NCBI RefSeq assembly: GCF_025150085.1
Contig: NZ_CP102280.1
Coordinates: forward strand, 635,001 to 699,000
Direction: 5' to 3'
Length of the DNA stretch: 64,000 bases
Origin: Dorea longicatena
GTDB lineage: Bacteria > Bacillota > Clostridia > Lachnospirales > Lachnospiraceae
The position numbers were made by a program, and so were the translations under genes. The notes under the pieces are model-generated. The model made no database searches. It worked only from the letters and a program-made list of their open reading frames with translations, and was not told the origin of the DNA. Of the stretch, positions 42,971 to 52,064 are shown one piece after another (the first letter of the stretch is position 1; each line of letters begins with the position of its first letter).

Positions 42971-43082
42971 ACACTGGCATATTAGTGCATATCAGATAGT
43001 ACTTTACAAAATTATTTCTAAATGTTATATTAATACAAAAATGAATAGTTCAAAAATGAAATAAAAAAGGAGACCTACATAT

Positions 43083-43517
43083 ATGAACACAGGAATTGAA
43101 TTTGCAGAAAAGCTGTCAAAGGCATACAGTGAGACCTGCAAACCGTTATGCCATGAACTGAATATTCCACAGACCGCATTTGACATCTTACTTTTCTTGG
43201 CGAACAACCCAGAATACAAAACTGCCAGAGACATCGTAGAAATACGAAAAATTAAAGCCAATCTTGTATCGGTAAATGTGGATAAACTTGTGAATGAAGG
43301 CTATCTGGAGCGGAAAAGTGTAGAAGGTGACCGAAGAAAAGTCAATCTGATCTGTACAGAAAAGTCAAAAGAGATTATCCAAGAAGGACAGAAACTTCAG
43401 CAGTCGTTCGTTGAAAAACTATTTGAAGGAATGGATGAAGATACAAGAAAAGCACTTCAAAAAGGAATGGCGCATATGGAAGCGAATATAGAGAAGATGT
43501 TGGAGGAAAAGAACTAG
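43083..43517 (+). CDS. MarR-family transcriptional regulator
   Basis: A 144-residue winged-helix regulator. Its DNA-binding region is visible in QTAFDILLFLANNPEYKTAR, DIVEIRKIKANLVSVNVDKL and the wing GYLERKSVEGDRRKVNL. Flanking helices serve dimerisation. The ATG follows AAAGGAGACC. Its stop is followed without a gap by the start of a TSUP exporter, so the two are one operon and the regulator probably controls it. The ligand is unknown; export of a sulfur anion or organic acid is possible. Confidence 0.92.
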   Translation: MNTGIEFAEKLSKAYSETCKPLCHELNIPQTAFDILLFLANNPEYKTARDIVEIRKIKANLVSVNVDKLVNEGYLERKSVEGDRRKVNLICTEKSKEIIQEGQKLQQSFVEKLFEGMDEDTRKALQKGMAHMEANIEKMLEEKN

Positions 43518-44294
43518 ATGAATACAATATTAATGATTATTGTAACATTTTTCGCGGGGATGGGAGCCGGACTCGGAACCGGATTTGCAGGAATGAGTGC
43601 GGCGGCAGTGATCAGTCCGATTCTGATCACATTTCTTGGAATGGATCCATATATGGCAGTCGGAATTGCACTTTCATCAGATGTACTTGCAAGCGCAGTA
43701 TCTGCCTATACATATGGAAAGAATAAGAATCTGGATGTGAAGAATGGTCTGATCATGATGGTCAGCGTACTTACCTTTACCGTTGTGGGAAGTTATGTGT
43801 CCAGTCTGGTACCATCTACAACGATGGGAAATTTTTCGGTATTTATGACATTCTTGCTCGGCATTAAGTTCATCGTAAAACCTGTCATGACAACAAAAGA
43901 AGCCATGGAAAAAGTATCGCCGAAGAAACGTGCAGTGCAGTCGTTAATCTGTGGTGTCATGATCGGATTTATCTGTGGATTTATCGGTGCCGGAGGCGGT
44001 ATGATGATGCTTTTGATCCTGACCTCTGTCCTGGACTATGAGCTTAAGACGGCGGTAGGAACGAGTGTGTTCATCATGACATTTACTGCCTTTACCGGTG
44101 CAGTTTCGCATTTTGCAATCGGGGGAATGCCGAATATAGCGGTGTGGATCTTATGTATTGTGTTCACACTGTTGTGGGCAAGGATTGCGGCAGTATTTGC
44201 GAATAAGGCAACACCGAAGACATTGAACCGGGCGACGGGTGTGATATTAGTGGTTCTTGGGATTGTGGTTATGGCGTTTTCTATTTTAAATTAA
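43518..44294 (+). CDS. TSUP (TauE/SafE) family transporter
   Basis: A 258-residue membrane protein with about eight helices, the usual size of the family. It opens with a glycine-rich GMGAGLGTGFAGMSAAAVIS loop. The internal repeat GFICGFIGAGGGMMMLLIL near residue 155 is the hallmark of the second half. VGIALSSDVLASAVSAYTYG also fits. Such proteins export sulfite, sulfoacetate or other organic anions. It starts directly at the end of the MarR gene. No terminator is seen after it. Confidence 0.88.
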   Translation: MNTILMIIVTFFAGMGAGLGTGFAGMSAAAVISPILITFLGMDPYMAVGIALSSDVLASAVSAYTYGKNKNLDVKNGLIMMVSVLTFTVVGSYVSSLVPSTTMGNFSVFMTFLLGIKFIVKPVMTTKEAMEKVSPKKRAVQSLICGVMIGFICGFIGAGGGMMMLLILTSVLDYELKTAVGTSVFIMTFTAFTGAVSHFAIGGMPNIAVWILCIVFTLLWARIAAVFANKATPKTLNRATGVILVVLGIVVMAFSILN

Positions 44295-44299
44295 TAGAG

Positions 44300-44428
44300 A
44301 GCAGGAAGATTTATAAAATTGCAGATGAAAAAATGATGAATGAAAGCTGGCTGGGATTTCATACGTTGGATGTAGAGAGGGCGATTGATAATCTAAAAGA
44401 AATATATAATCAAAAACATACTGAATGA
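44300..44428 (+). pseudogene. C-terminal remnant of an unidentified gene
   Basis: A frame open from about 44300 reads KIYKIADEKMMNESWLGFHT then LDVERAIDNLKEIYNQKHTE and stops at 44426-44428. Its composition and amphipathic helical pattern look like the end of a real protein, but there is no start codon context and no preceding domain. I do not recognise the family. It lies directly after the TSUP gene and may be another deletion scar. Confidence 0.4.
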
Positions 44429-44513
44429 GGTAAGCAGGCAGCCCTCTATGGAATAGATTAGCAGATTTAAAGGAAAAAGGTATTAATAGAAAAATAATAT
44501 GATGTTTTGTTTA

Positions 44514-44556
44514 TTATGCATTCTACAGGGACTGCCGGTGACAGGTCCTGTAGAAA
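44514..44556 (+). repeat. dispersed palindromic repeat, copy 6
   Basis: TATGCATTCTACAGGGACTG, CCGGTGACAGG and TCCTGTAGAAAG; this copy is nearly a perfect palindrome over its whole length. Confidence 0.55.
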
Positions 44557-44568
44557 GAAAAACATTGC

Positions 44569-45159
44569 TTATGATTCTTTAATATTTCCCTTTTCTATAT
44601 TTTCTTTGAGTATCTGGTCTGTTACTTTATATAAAGTCTCAGATCCCAGCTGCGTTTTCCGTTGTCTTCCGTATACCTGCTCGGAAGTAACCTGATGCTC
44701 ACGCCAGTCGCCACCGCCGTTACTGTTATTGAGAAGCAATGGCTGCAGGTTATCCAGGGAATGTGCAAATTTGGATTCTGGTGTCTGGTAATTTTCGAAT
44801 TCATCAAAGAGTGCAGTCAGTTCTTTTTTCTGATCTTCTGGTAACAGTGAGAAGATCCGTTCTTTGGCAGCATCTTCACGTGCTTTCTGCGTCTTTAATC
44901 CTTCTGTATCGTAGGCATAAGTATCTCCGGCGTCAATTTCCACAATGTCATGGATCAGGCACATGATCATAACTTTTGCGATATCGACGGGTTCATTGGC
45001 ATAATCTTTTAACAGGTATGCCATGATTGCCATATGCCAGGCATGTTCCGCATCGTTTTCACGTCTTCCGTGTCCGGAAAGGTGGGTTTGTCTTAATATA
45101 TTCTTTTCTTTATCAATTTCGAGAATGAAATCAAGTTGTTGTTTTAATCTTTCGTCCAT
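44569..45159 (-). CDS. HD-domain phosphohydrolase
   Basis: A 196-residue protein of the HD superfamily related to 5'-deoxynucleotidase YfbR/HDDC2. The metal ligands are His in NDAEHAWHMAIMAYLL (residues ~44-60), the His-Asp pair in MCLIHDIVEIDAGDTYAYD (~76-94) and an Asp in KFAHSLDNLQPLLLN (~143). Such enzymes dephosphorylate deoxynucleoside monophosphates or similar metabolites. The ATG at 45159 follows AAGGAGGAAT; the frame extends 11 codons upstream. It stands alone. Confidence 0.88.
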   Translation of the reverse strand: MDERLKQQLDFILEIDKEKNILRQTHLSGHGRRENDAEHAWHMAIMAYLLKDYANEPVDIAKVMIMCLIHDIVEIDAGDTYAYDTEGLKTQKAREDAAKERIFSLLPEDQKKELTALFDEFENYQTPESKFAHSLDNLQPLLLNNSNGGGDWREHQVTSEQVYGRQRKTQLGSETLYKVTDQILKENIEKGNIKES

Positions 45160-45344
45160 GATAATTCCTCCTTGTGCGTTCAGTACGAACAAACTATAAG
45201 ATAGTATAACATAAAAGAAAGCATAATGAAAAGCTAAAACATAGAAAACATATAAAACATATTGACTTGATAGGAAAACGGTGTTAAACTCCAGTTATTA
45301 AAAGATAAAAGAGAGAAAAGATCAGAAGGCAGGTGTAGGAAGTA

Positions 45345-45968
45345 ATGAAACAGATATTATGCTTTGGGGATTCGAATACGTGGGGGTTAGATGGAGAGAC
45401 CGGAAAGCGTTTTCCGTGGGAAGAACGATGGACCGGAATCTTACAGGAAAAACTGGCGGACCGAGATATTAGAATTGTTGAGGAAGGTCTGTGTGGAAGA
45501 ACGACTATATTTGAAGATCCGCTTCGCCTGGGAAGACGGGGAACAGAATTGCTTCCGATATTATTGGAGACGCACACGCCGGATGCAGTCGTGTTGATGC
45601 TTGGAACGAATGACTGCAAAACCATATTCGGAGCGTCAGCAGAAATCATCGGAAAAGGAATTGCAAGGCTACTTGAACAGATTAATCAGTATGCAGATAA
45701 GATGAAGGTTCTTGTGATATCTCCGATTTATCTGGGAGAAAAGGTATGGCAGGACGGATATGATCAAGAATTTTCGCCAGAATCCGTAGAAGTATCAAAG
45801 AAATTAGAACCGGTATATGAAAAAGTGTCCGGAAAGTATGGCAAACGATTCATGCGGGCAGCAGATTATGTGAGTCCGTCGGAAGCAGATCAGGAGCATA
45901 TGGATGGACAGAGTCATAAGATTCTTGCAGATGCGATTTATAGAAAATTAGAAACAGAGATTTTGTAG
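45345..45968 (+). CDS. SGNH/GDSL-family hydrolase
   Basis: A 207-residue cytosolic esterase of the arylesterase-like SGNH type. Block I is ILCFGDSNTWGLDGETG, with the catalytic Ser in GDSNTWG. Block II Gly is in VEEGLCGRTT, Block III Asn in MLGTNDCK, and the Asp/His pair in DQEHMDGQSHKILADAI near residue 187. All four catalytic positions are present. There is no signal peptide. Substrate is an ester or acetylated carbohydrate and cannot be fixed. A long-stem terminator is shared with the convergent EamA gene. Confidence 0.9.
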   Translation: MKQILCFGDSNTWGLDGETGKRFPWEERWTGILQEKLADRDIRIVEEGLCGRTTIFEDPLRLGRRGTELLPILLETHTPDAVVLMLGTNDCKTIFGASAEIIGKGIARLLEQINQYADKMKVLVISPIYLGEKVWQDGYDQEFSPESVEVSKKLEPVYEKVSGKYGKRFMRAADYVSPSEADQEHMDGQSHKILADAIYRKLETEIL

Positions 45969-45976
45969 AAAAGATA

Positions 45977-46059
45977 AAAATCCGTTGTCAGTCAATGGCA
46001 TCTCCTGTTTTACTGGATTTTCGGTAAAGGGAGCATATCAGGACAAGACAACGGATTTT
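45977..46059. terminator. bidirectional terminator
   Basis: AAAATCCGTTGTC and GACAACGGATTTT are perfectly complementary across a 57-base loop and have T-rich tails on both strands, between converging genes. Confidence 0.7.
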
Positions 46060-46062
46060 CTG

Positions 46063-46965
46063 CTATCTTTTGGATGTAACTTCTGCAACGGATTTTCCGG
46101 TGATTAATTCCATTACCGTACTTTTGGCATCGATAGCGGTAAACACTCCTGCAAGAATGAAAATGGCCCCGAGATATCCCATCTCCGTGAGCTTCTCATG
46201 CAGGAAGATGAAGGAAAAAATCGCTGCAAAGATCGGTTCCAGGGAGAACAGGAATCCGGTATTCTCCGGTGTTGTATATTGCTGCACAACAGTTTGTACA
46301 ACGAATCCGTAAGCTGAGGACAGGAGAGCAAGTCCAAGAACGGAGATCCAGTCCAACGCGGTGCTCGGAAATATCGGGGATCCGAACACCAGCAGACCGA
46401 TTATGGAATAAAGACAGGTAAAGCCCTGCTGGTAGACTCCGAGTGCAAGTGGATCTACCTGTCTGGTAAAATAGCTGTTTAATACAATATTGATTGAATA
46501 ACTAAAAGCCGAAAGCATACAAAGCAGCGTTCCGGGCTTGACAGCAAATATATCACCGCCGTTGATCAGTACCATTCCGATTAATACGATAATGATTCCA
46601 AGCTTGACATGATGCTCCGGAAGTCTCCGGGAAATAACTGAATGAATGACCGGAACAAGCACAACGGTGGTGCTGAGGATGAATCCACTCTGAGAAGCAG
46701 TGATCGTATTTAATCCGTAAAGGATTGGCGTAAGGTTTGTAAAAAGCAGAAAGCCGGTGATGGCACTGTAGAGTAAAAGTCTTTTATTAACTTTCAGTAA
46801 CCTTTTGAAAAATATAAGTACCAGAATCAGGAATGCGATTCCTGTACGCAGAGCCATCAGCATCAGAGGGGAAAGTCCCTTAATTCCAAGTTTCATAAAT
46901 ATATAAGAAGTTCCCCATGCCATAGAGCAGGTTGTAAGAATCAGATTGGCTTTTTTTGTCGACAT
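46063..46965 (-). CDS. DMT-family (EamA) transporter
   Basis: A 300-residue membrane protein with ten helices in two EamA repeats. It begins MSTKKANLILTTCSMAWGTS and includes YIFMKLGIKGLSPLMLMALR. The second repeat includes GFVVQTVVQQYTTPENTGFL and FSLEPIFAAIFSFIFLHEKL, with the conserved Glu before helix 9. Family members export amino acids, drugs or metabolites; substrate is unknown. It is divergent from a LysR remnant at 47.04 kb, which might have been its regulator. Confidence 0.9.
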   Translation of the reverse strand: MSTKKANLILTTCSMAWGTSYIFMKLGIKGLSPLMLMALRTGIAFLILVLIFFKRLLKVNKRLLLYSAITGFLLFTNLTPILYGLNTITASQSGFILSTTVVLVPVIHSVISRRLPEHHVKLGIIIVLIGMVLINGGDIFAVKPGTLLCMLSAFSYSINIVLNSYFTRQVDPLALGVYQQGFTCLYSIIGLLVFGSPIFPSTALDWISVLGLALLSSAYGFVVQTVVQQYTTPENTGFLFSLEPIFAAIFSFIFLHEKLTEMGYLGAIFILAGVFTAIDAKSTVMELITGKSVAEVTSKR

Positions 46966-47037
46966 AATCGGCGATTCCTCCTATGTAATAGTTTTCTTGT
47001 TTTTTATTATATAGTAGAATAGAATATAAGTAAAATT

Positions 47038-47304
47038 CATATTTATCATGATGAGAATAAGATTGCACCGCACATTTCTTATTATTCCGGGGACGATTAT
47101 GCAGTAATGTCTATGGTGGAAAACGAACTGGGAATCGGGATACTGTCGGAACTGGTGATGAAAAGATGCGATTATTATATCGTAACAAGAAGTCTGAAAC
47201 CGGAGCTGCACCGGGAGATTGTGATCGCGGTAAAGAATGAGAAGAATGCTTCGGTAGCGGTGAGGAAATTCCTGCAGTTTGTAAGAAAAAGGGAAAATCT
47301 TTGA
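47038..47304 (+). pseudogene. C-terminal fragment of a LysR regulator
   Basis: An in-frame stretch reads ENKIAPHISYYSGDDYAVMS, then MVENELGIGILSELVMKRCD and EIVIAVKNEKNASVAVRKFL, which is the last third of a LysR effector domain. No HTH, first half or start signal is present. Sequence upstream of about 47038 is the promoter side of the EamA gene. It is not the missing end of the fragment at 38.2 kb, because both cover the equivalent GMGV/LGIG strand. Confidence 0.65.
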
Positions 47305-47390
47305 TTCGTGTATTTTTAAGTAATAAAATATGGAGAAGTGGATAGTGTATATCTATAAATAACAACATTTCAGAAAGGGAGCCTTAGAAA

Positions 47391-48305
47391 TTGCTGGAAA
47401 AATTAAGAGAACTTGGAATCAGAGATGATCTGATCCGTGAGATAACAGAATATAGGGAAACATACCCGGTAGAACAAGAATATGGTTCAAGAATTCCGAA
47501 ACTGGAACAATTTTACTATGGAAAAGAAGTCTGGGAGCAGGCAATTACCGCAATTTTGTGTGGAGAGAATATTCTGTTGGCAGGTCCGAAAGCAACTGGA
47601 AAGAGTCTGTTTGCAGAGAATCTGGCGGGAGTATTTGCAAGACCACGGTGGGATGTGTCGTTTCATGTGAATATGGATGCAGCTTCATTGATTGGTATGG
47701 ATACATTCCGTGGGGGAGAGGTATCTTTCAGACCGGGGCCGGTGTATACAGCGGCAAAAGCCGGTGGATTTGCCATATTAGATGAGATCAACATGGCAAA
47801 AAGTGAAGCAATGGCAGTACTTCATGCGACACTGGACTTCCGGCGGACGATTGATGTTCCAGGATACGAACGTATGGAATTACATCCGGCGACAAGATTC
47901 ATTGCAACGATGAACTACGGATATGCGGGTACAAAAGAACTGAATGAAGCACTGGTATCCAGATTTGTCGTAATCCAGATGCCGATGATTTCAAAGGAAA
48001 GTCTGATTAAATTAATAAAAAAGCATTATCCGGACATCAGGGAAGAAGGAGCAGGAGAACTGACATTTATGTTTCTGGAATTACATAAGAAATGTGAAAA
48101 TGGAGAGATATCTTCCAAGGCTCTGGATCTGCGTGGTCTCTTAGGAGCAGTCGGTCTGATGGAAAAAGGACTTGATATATTTACGGCACTGGATATGGGA
48201 ATTACCAATAAAACATTTGATACCTATGAACAGACCCTGATTCGTGATACGATCCGTACAAGAATCTCGAAGAAAATGGTGAAGAAAGATTTGTTTGTGA
48301 AGTAA
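47391..48305 (+). CDS. MoxR-family AAA+ ATPase
   Basis: A 304-residue AAA+ protein. Walker A is LLAGPKATGKSLFAENLA near residue 63, Walker B FAILDEINMAKSEAMAVLH near 124, Sensor 1 ATMNYGYAGTKEL near 165 and the Arg-finger region EALVSRFVVIQMP near 180. The C-terminal lid is helical. MoxR ATPases work with VWA-domain partners to mature or remodel protein complexes, and the next gene encodes such a partner 22 bases on. The start is a TTG, nine bases after GGGAG; no ATG lies nearby. Confidence 0.88.
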   Translation: MLEKLRELGIRDDLIREITEYRETYPVEQEYGSRIPKLEQFYYGKEVWEQAITAILCGENILLAGPKATGKSLFAENLAGVFARPRWDVSFHVNMDAASLIGMDTFRGGEVSFRPGPVYTAAKAGGFAILDEINMAKSEAMAVLHATLDFRRTIDVPGYERMELHPATRFIATMNYGYAGTKELNEALVSRFVVIQMPMISKESLIKLIKKHYPDIREEGAGELTFMFLELHKKCENGEISSKALDLRGLLGAVGLMEKGLDIFTALDMGITNKTFDTYEQTLIRDTIRTRISKKMVKKDLFVK

Positions 48306-48327
48306 CAGGAAAGTAGTGTGTTATAGC

Positions 48328-50103
48328 ATGGCGGAAATAGAAGAACAAGAATTAAGAGAAGCAAAAAGAGCATGCAATTTTATATGGGCGGCGGCAGAAA
48401 ATTATGAACTTGAACCACTTTTCCTTGCATTTGCATCGAACGGAACGGCAGATATGTATCTGAATCTGATTATCGGTCTGACTTACAAATGGTACGATCA
48501 GGAGAAAATAGATGATTTTTTTAATCAGCTGGGCGGAAAAGACCGGGAACTGTATGAAGGTCTTCTTTGGATCGGACTTGAGAATGCATTGTACCAAAAA
48601 GAAAGAAAAATAAGATCAGTAATGGAAGAACTGCGAAGGGAGTATGCGCTGGATAATCTGAACCGTTACAGGAATTATAAAGAATATGCAAGGATAGAAC
48701 AAATCCGGAATGCACATTGCAGAGAAATTTTGGGACAGCCATCCGAACTAACTACAGAAGAGGAAGAACTTCTGCATGCATTTTCCTATACGGAAGAGAT
48801 GACAACGGATGAGATTCTGGAACAGACACGAGAGAATCTGTGGAAATATTTTTCTTATCGTCCGTCAAAAGCTGCGAAAAAAAAAGGTGTTTACTTTCTT
48901 CAGAAAGTTGCCGGAGCATTCCATTCTGTTGGAAAAGTGAGTGCCACATATGTACGGGCGAAGCATTATGAAGATAAAGACGTTGGCAGTGAGGAAAAAA
49001 CAGGAGTTATAGAGCGGTCAAAGCATTATCTGGTGCAGTTCTCATTAAAAAATGATCCGGGGGAGGCAAGAATATATGTAGAAGCCTGCTTTGGCAAGAA
49101 TATGTACCCGCAGACTGAGCAGGAAAGAATAGAGCGGGAGATATGTGTGGATAAACATAAGAATTGTCATGTACTCTTTACAAGAGGAAGATCAGGATGG
49201 AAAGAAAAGCAGAAGAGCAAAACAAAATTAAAAGAACTTTCGGAAATAGAAAGAAAACGAGAAAGACAGGAAATCCTGGAATTTCAAAAAGAATCTGCCC
49301 AGCAATATGAGAAAAATAAACAGTATTATGAGAAGAATCGTGCAATATACAGAAACAGTATAAGAAAACTTACAGAGAAATTACGCATCTGTCTGGAGAC
49401 ACAGGACGAGACATTTCCAGAAATGGCAACGCACGGGAAGATCAATCCGAGAGAAGTATGGAAAGCAGTTTATCTGGATAATCCAAGAGTATTCGAACGG
49501 AAAGAAGAAGTGGAGATTCCGGGATTTTCAGTCGATATGCTGATCGATGCATCGTCTTCCAGAAAGCAGATGCAGGAACAGATTGCGGCGCAGGCATATG
49601 TCCTGGCAGAAAGTCTGGAAGAGTGTGGAATACCGGCACAGATATATTCCTATTGCAGTATCCGGGGCTTTACGGTGATGCGGATCTTTAAAGATTATGA
49701 AGAAGAACAGGTTGGAAATGAATTATTCGGATATGTTGCGGCAGGAAATAACCGGGACGGACTGGCTCTGCGTGCAGCAGGATATTTGATGGAAGCAAGT
49801 AAGAAAGCAAAAAGAATTTTACTTGTACTGACGGATGCAAACCCTATGGACGACCAGAATATCGGTGAGGGAGCTTTTTATACGAACAAGGAATATACTG
49901 ACCAGCCGGCAATAGAGGATACAGCAAGGGAAGTTCAGAGGTTAAAGCAAAAAGGAATCCAGGTCATAGGAATCTTCATGGGAAGTGCAAAATCCAGAGA
50001 GGCAGCAAGAGAGATATTCGACCGAGAACTGGTGCAGATTCAGAATATTAATGATTTTGCCGGGGCAGTGGGGCGAGTGCTGGGAGAAGTGATGACGCCA
50101 TAG
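48328..50103 (+). CDS. VWA-domain protein partnering the MoxR ATPase
   Basis: A protein of about 591 residues. The first 380 residues are highly charged and helical, without a recognised domain. The C-terminal ~200 residues form a von Willebrand A domain. The MIDAS motif DxSxS is in SVDMLIDASSSRKQMQEQ near residue 410, the Thr site is near GNNRDG, and the distal Asp is in LLVLTDANPMDD. It resembles the CoxE/CbbO-style partners of MoxR ATPases. ATG 48328 is used; GTG 48316 is closer to AGGAAAG and may be the real start. Its stop codon is inside a 44-base palindrome. Confidence 0.85.
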   Translation: MAEIEEQELREAKRACNFIWAAAENYELEPLFLAFASNGTADMYLNLIIGLTYKWYDQEKIDDFFNQLGGKDRELYEGLLWIGLENALYQKERKIRSVMEELRREYALDNLNRYRNYKEYARIEQIRNAHCREILGQPSELTTEEEELLHAFSYTEEMTTDEILEQTRENLWKYFSYRPSKAAKKKGVYFLQKVAGAFHSVGKVSATYVRAKHYEDKDVGSEEKTGVIERSKHYLVQFSLKNDPGEARIYVEACFGKNMYPQTEQERIEREICVDKHKNCHVLFTRGRSGWKEKQKSKTKLKELSEIERKRERQEILEFQKESAQQYEKNKQYYEKNRAIYRNSIRKLTEKLRICLETQDETFPEMATHGKINPREVWKAVYLDNPRVFERKEEVEIPGFSVDMLIDASSSRKQMQEQIAAQAYVLAESLEECGIPAQIYSYCSIRGFTVMRIFKDYEEEQVGNELFGYVAAGNNRDGLALRAAGYLMEASKKAKRILLVLTDANPMDDQNIGEGAFYTNKEYTDQPAIEDTAREVQRLKQKGIQVIGIFMGSAKSREAAREIFDRELVQIQNINDFAGAVGRVLGEVMTP

Positions 50104-50141
50104 GGGACGTAAAAAAGTGGCTTTTTCAGTGTCCCCTATGG
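50098..50141. repeat. 44-base near-perfect palindrome at the VWA stop codon
   Basis: CCATAGGGGAC (50098-50108) and GTCCCCTATGG (50131-50141) are perfectly complementary, with AAAAAG and CTTTTT pairing inside. There is no T-run after it, so it is not a standard terminator; it looks like a small repeat unit. Confidence 0.7.
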
Positions 50142-50187
50142 CTTACAAAGCACATATATTAATAACAAAAGCATCTGGAGTTAATGT

Positions 50188-51936
50188 ATGACCAGTCAGA
50201 AACTAGAAAATCTTTTAAATCTTGCACTGAATTCCGCGGAAGATGAGCGGGAAAAATCCTTGAATTTAAATGTTGGATATGATCCGCTTGACCGGGAATG
50301 GGATCTGATCATCAAATATTCCGTAAATCTGGACCGAGTCAGGAAGATAGCATCCAAAGTAACAGAACTTCAAAATGAATATGCAGTCATCCGAATTACA
50401 GAATCCAGAATCGACATCTTATCGGAAATTCCGGAAGTTGAATATGTAGAAAAACCAAAACGGCTGTTCTTTCAGGCAGCAGAAGGAAGGCGTGTGTCTT
50501 GTATCAATGCGGTACAGGATACACGCCTTTCTCTGTATGGACAGGGAATATTGGTTGCAATCATAGATTCGGGAATCGATTATGCGAATATAGATTTTCG
50601 AAATGCGGACGGAAGCACGAGGATTCGGTATCTGTGGGATCAGTCTCTGAATCCGGCAGATGGGGAAACAGCACCGGTTGGATACAGCATCGGTGTGGAG
50701 TATACGAAAGAACAAATAGATGAAGCATTAAATGCACAAACTGTATCAGAACAGAGAAGGCTTGTGAGAAGCCAGGACATTTCCGGACACGGTACGGCAG
50801 TGGCGGGAGTAGCAGCAGGAAATGGAAGCAACAGTGGAGGACGTTATGCCGGAGTTGCCATGCAGAGTGAATTGATCGTTGTAAAACTTGGTAATCCCAT
50901 ACAGGAAGGATTCCCAAGAACGACAGAGCTAATGATGGGGATCGATTATATAATAAGAAAGGCACTGGAGCTTCGGATGCCTGTAGCTGTGAATATCAGT
51001 TTTGGAAATACATACGGCGGACATGACGGGACGACACTGCTGGAGCGGTATATCGATGATGTGTCCAACATATGGAAGAGTGTATTTTGCATCGGAACCG
51101 GAAATGAAGCGGCAAGTGCCGGGCATACTTCCGGTAGAATTATTTCAGAAGGAGAAGAGACAATCCAGCTTGCAATTCAGAGCAGACAGTCATCGATCAG
51201 TATCCAGATATGGAAAGAATATACGGATCAAATAGAAATTTCGATCATCAATCCATCGGGAGTGCGGGTCGGACCGGTACCGGAGATATTGGGACCACAT
51301 CGCTTCCGAATTGGTCAGACAGAAATACTGCTTTATTATGGGGAACCAAGTCCTTACAGCATTTCCCAGGAAATCTATATAGATCTGCTTCCGGTAGAAA
51401 GTTATCTGACAGAAGGAATATGGAGAATTGTTCTAAGTGCCGGGAAGATTGTGACAGGACAATATGAAATGTGGCTTCCAAGCGACAATGTATTGAATCG
51501 TGGAACAGGATTCTTGTTTCCAACAGATGCTACGACGCTCACAATTCCATCTTCTGCCAGCCGTGCAATATCCGTAGGAGCATATGACGCAAGGACATTT
51601 GCATATGCGGATTTTTCGGGAAGAGGATTTACCAGACTTACGAATATGGTGAAACCGGATCTTGTGGCACCGGGAGTGGAAGTTATGACAACAACAGTGG
51701 GCGGAGGATATGCGGCATTTACAGGAACATCCTTTGCCACGCCATTTGTGACAGGAAGTGTAGCGCTTTTGATGGAATGGGGGATTGTGAGAAAAAACGA
51801 TCCATATCTATATGGGGAGAAGGTGAAGGCGTATCTGAGACGTGGAGCGAAAAAAGTACCGGGATTTGACGAGTATCCGAATGAGGAAGTGGGGTATGGG
51901 GCCTTATGTACAGCACAAAGTATCCCCAAAGTATGA
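50188..51936 (+). CDS. S8 subtilisin-like peptidase (Csp-like)
   Basis: A 582-residue protease without signal peptide. An N-terminal pro-like domain (residues 1-95) precedes the catalytic domain. The triad is complete: Asp in VAIIDSGIDYANIDF (~130), His in SQDISGHGTAVAGVAAG (~198) and Ser in FTGTSFATPFVTGSV (~513). A beta-rich insert lies between residues ~320 and 470. Length, prodomain and insert resemble the Csp proteases that process germination enzymes in Clostridia, but similar genes occur in non-sporulating Lachnospiraceae. It follows MoxR and VWA genes and could be their effector. Confidence 0.88.
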   Translation: MTSQKLENLLNLALNSAEDEREKSLNLNVGYDPLDREWDLIIKYSVNLDRVRKIASKVTELQNEYAVIRITESRIDILSEIPEVEYVEKPKRLFFQAAEGRRVSCINAVQDTRLSLYGQGILVAIIDSGIDYANIDFRNADGSTRIRYLWDQSLNPADGETAPVGYSIGVEYTKEQIDEALNAQTVSEQRRLVRSQDISGHGTAVAGVAAGNGSNSGGRYAGVAMQSELIVVKLGNPIQEGFPRTTELMMGIDYIIRKALELRMPVAVNISFGNTYGGHDGTTLLERYIDDVSNIWKSVFCIGTGNEAASAGHTSGRIISEGEETIQLAIQSRQSSISIQIWKEYTDQIEISIINPSGVRVGPVPEILGPHRFRIGQTEILLYYGEPSPYSISQEIYIDLLPVESYLTEGIWRIVLSAGKIVTGQYEMWLPSDNVLNRGTGFLFPTDATTLTIPSSASRAISVGAYDARTFAYADFSGRGFTRLTNMVKPDLVAPGVEVMTTTVGGGYAAFTGTSFATPFVTGSVALLMEWGIVRKNDPYLYGEKVKAYLRRGAKKVPGFDEYPNEEVGYGALCTAQSIPKV

Positions 51937-52064
51937 AAACGGCTGATTTGAAAAAGTAAATTTCAGTGCTCGAGTAATAAGGATAAAAGGTACATTTTTT
52001 TAGTAGGATAATGTTTCCAAAAGTGCTAAAATAAAATTATCATACATAAGCGAGGCGTAAAACA

